From NCBI RefSeq assembly GCF_003751265.1, contig NZ_RJKN01000001.1:186001-250000 (forward strand): 64,000 nt of DNA, read 5' to 3'. Positions 63,186 through 64,000 of the stretch are shown piece by piece. This DNA is from Pseudokineococcus lusitanus (GTDB taxonomy: Bacteria > Actinomycetota > Actinomycetes > Actinomycetales > Quadrisphaeraceae). Each line of letters opens with the position of its first letter. The stretch's first letter is position 1. The notes beneath the pieces were generated by a model. It searched no databases. It saw only the letters and a list, made by a program, of their open reading frames with translations, and was not told where the DNA came from. Made by a program: the position numbers and the translations under genes.

Positions 63186-63340
63186 GACGGTCCCCCGTAC
63201 GGCTGAGGATGGAGGCGGTCTGCCGTGGCAGGCCGCCGGGTGCGGCGGCCACGCGGGCGCCGGCCGTCCGGCCCGCGGCGTCGTGGCCGGGGGCCAGGGT
63301 AGTCGCCCGGCCCCCCGGGCCCCGCCGCCCGCGCCGGGAC

Positions 63341-63572
63341 CCTCGCTGCCGACGACGATCCCTGAGGCCCCCCTCCACGACTTCGCTGCCGAAGACGATC
63401 CCCGATGCCCCCTCTCGCCGACTTCGCTGCCGAAGGCGATCCCCGAGGGCCCCTCTCGCCGACTTCGCTGCCGAAGGCGATCCCTGAGGGCCCCTTTCCA
63501 CGACGTCGCTGCCGACGTGGGCGCTCGGGACCCGTTCTCCACGACGTCGCCGCCGACGTCGCCCCGCGACGG
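63341..63572. repeat. 41-bp tandem repeats carrying hairpins
   Basis: About five and a half units repeat with period 41 (starts at 63341, 63381, 63422, 63463, 63504 and 63545; the first is 40). Each carries a stem of five bases around CTGC (or CCGC): CTTCG-CTGC-CGAAG in the second to fourth, CGTCG-CTGC-CGACG and CGTCG-CCGC-CGACG in the last two. The T-A pair changes to G-C on both sides, so the stem is kept. The array fills the gap between cmk and tyrA. It has no spacers like a CRISPR and no clear frame. Confidence 0.8.
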
Positions 63573-63584
63573 CCCCCCGCGTCG

Positions 63585-64000
63585 TCAGCCGGCGACGCGC
63601 CACCCGCGGCGCGGCAGCTCGGCCTCGAGGCGGGGGCGCTCGGCCGGCAGGACGGAGATCTCCGCGAGGCCGACGGGGCGGCCCTGGGCGTGCTCGAGGA
63701 CGAGGTCCTCGAGGTTGACGCCGATGTCACCCACGTCGTGGAGGAGCTGCGCGAGGCGGCCCGGCTCGTCCGGGACGAGGACGACGACGACCTCGTAGGG
63801 CACCGGCGCCCGGCCGTGCTTGCCGGGCACGCGCGCCACGCCCGCTCCCCCGGCGTCGATGGCCCGGGCCACGCGGGCACGGGCGCCCACCGCGCCGTCG
63901 ACCGGCCCGGCCGGCGCGACGTCGGCCGTGGCGGGCGTGTCCGCGGCGAGGGCGTCGAGGGCGCCGAGCACCTCGTCGAGGTCGTCGCGCAGGGCGTGCA
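63585..64000 (-). CDS. tyrA: Prephenate dehydrogenase, C-terminal part (cut by window end)
   Basis: The 3' part of a gene running off the window. The visible 138 residues end in an ACT domain (VVVLVPDEPGRLAQLLHDVG followed by DIGVNLEDLVLEHAQGRPVG and LAEISVLP), typical of the C-terminus of actinobacterial prephenate dehydrogenase. The ACT domain binds an amino acid for feedback. The catalytic dehydrogenase part lies beyond position 64,000. The position upstream of cmk-plsC-der is the usual actinobacterial order. Confidence 0.8.
   Translation of the reverse strand, partial: HALRDDLDEVLGALDALAADTPATADVAPAGPVDGAVGARARVARAIDAGGAGVARVPGKHGRAPVPYEVVVVLVPDEPGRLAQLLHDVGDIGVNLEDLVLEHAQGRPVGLAEISVLPAERPRLEAELPRRGWRVAG

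Noticed and set aside
63341-63572. CRISPR array
   Set aside because: Units are contiguous with no unique spacers, the period is 41 with internal hairpins, and no cas gene is near.

Overview
The window looks like the chromosome of a very high-GC actinomycete. GTG starts are common, gene pairs often overlap by 4 bp (ATGA or GTGA), and several blocks are actinobacterial in content and order: garA with two MerR-family regulators, the DUF881/small-basic-protein pair, sigK-rskA, and der-plsC-cmk-tyrA. An oleA-oleBC-oleD set with the fused OleBC enzyme resembles that of Micrococcus. I cannot name the genus.

The left part (about 1-15,930) reads as an accessory, metal-oriented region. It opens with two tiny overlapping membrane ORFs, an unknown protein and a serine resolvase. 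A divergent three-gene metal cassette follows: a membrane-anchored DsbA-like thiol oxidoreductase, an ArsR/SmtB sensor and a CDF-like transporter. Next come a CsoR-type operator with a Cu+-type P1B ATPase, two DUF6153-like small membrane proteins, a DUF305 lipoprotein and a GNAT protein. An oxidoreductase operon (two SDRs and an NAD-dependent epimerase) faces an XRE regulator. An IS30-family remnant then adjoins a second, diverged copy of the same thiol oxidoreductase/ArsR/transporter cassette (13,978-15,923).

The middle (15,976-53,400) is chromosomal and largely metabolic, with many efflux and regulator pairs. It holds an epoxide-hydrolase-like protein, an aquaporin, a CDF transporter, a UbiA-like membrane protein, a HAD protein, methionine aminopeptidase and a SatD-like regulator with double palindromes upstream. 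The long-chain olefin operon follows, then a phosphotransferase, a PPOX protein, TetR/MFS, a GCS2 ligase, an SbcCD/YhaNO-like pair, SigK/RskA, a GntR-ABC exporter, glycine dehydrogenase behind a glycine riboswitch, MarR/MMPL, a DHA2 exporter and a GNAT protein.

The right part (53,417-64,000) is a conserved core on the minus strand: MerR (Rv1830-like), bifunctional nuclease, FtsR, GarA, GcvH, DUF881-Sbp-DUF881, a CDP-alcohol phosphatidyltransferase, tRNA-Pro(GGG), Der, PlsC and Cmk. A 41-bp tandem repeat array of hairpins with a compensatory stem change follows, and the end of prephenate dehydrogenase runs off the window.

The signals most worth following are the duplicated metal cassette with its shared TAAC-N12-GTTA operator, the copper module with paired DUF6153-like proteins, the SbcD-like protein with an altered first metal-binding motif beside a hookless SMC-like partner, the SatD palindromes, and the tandem hairpin array upstream of cmk.
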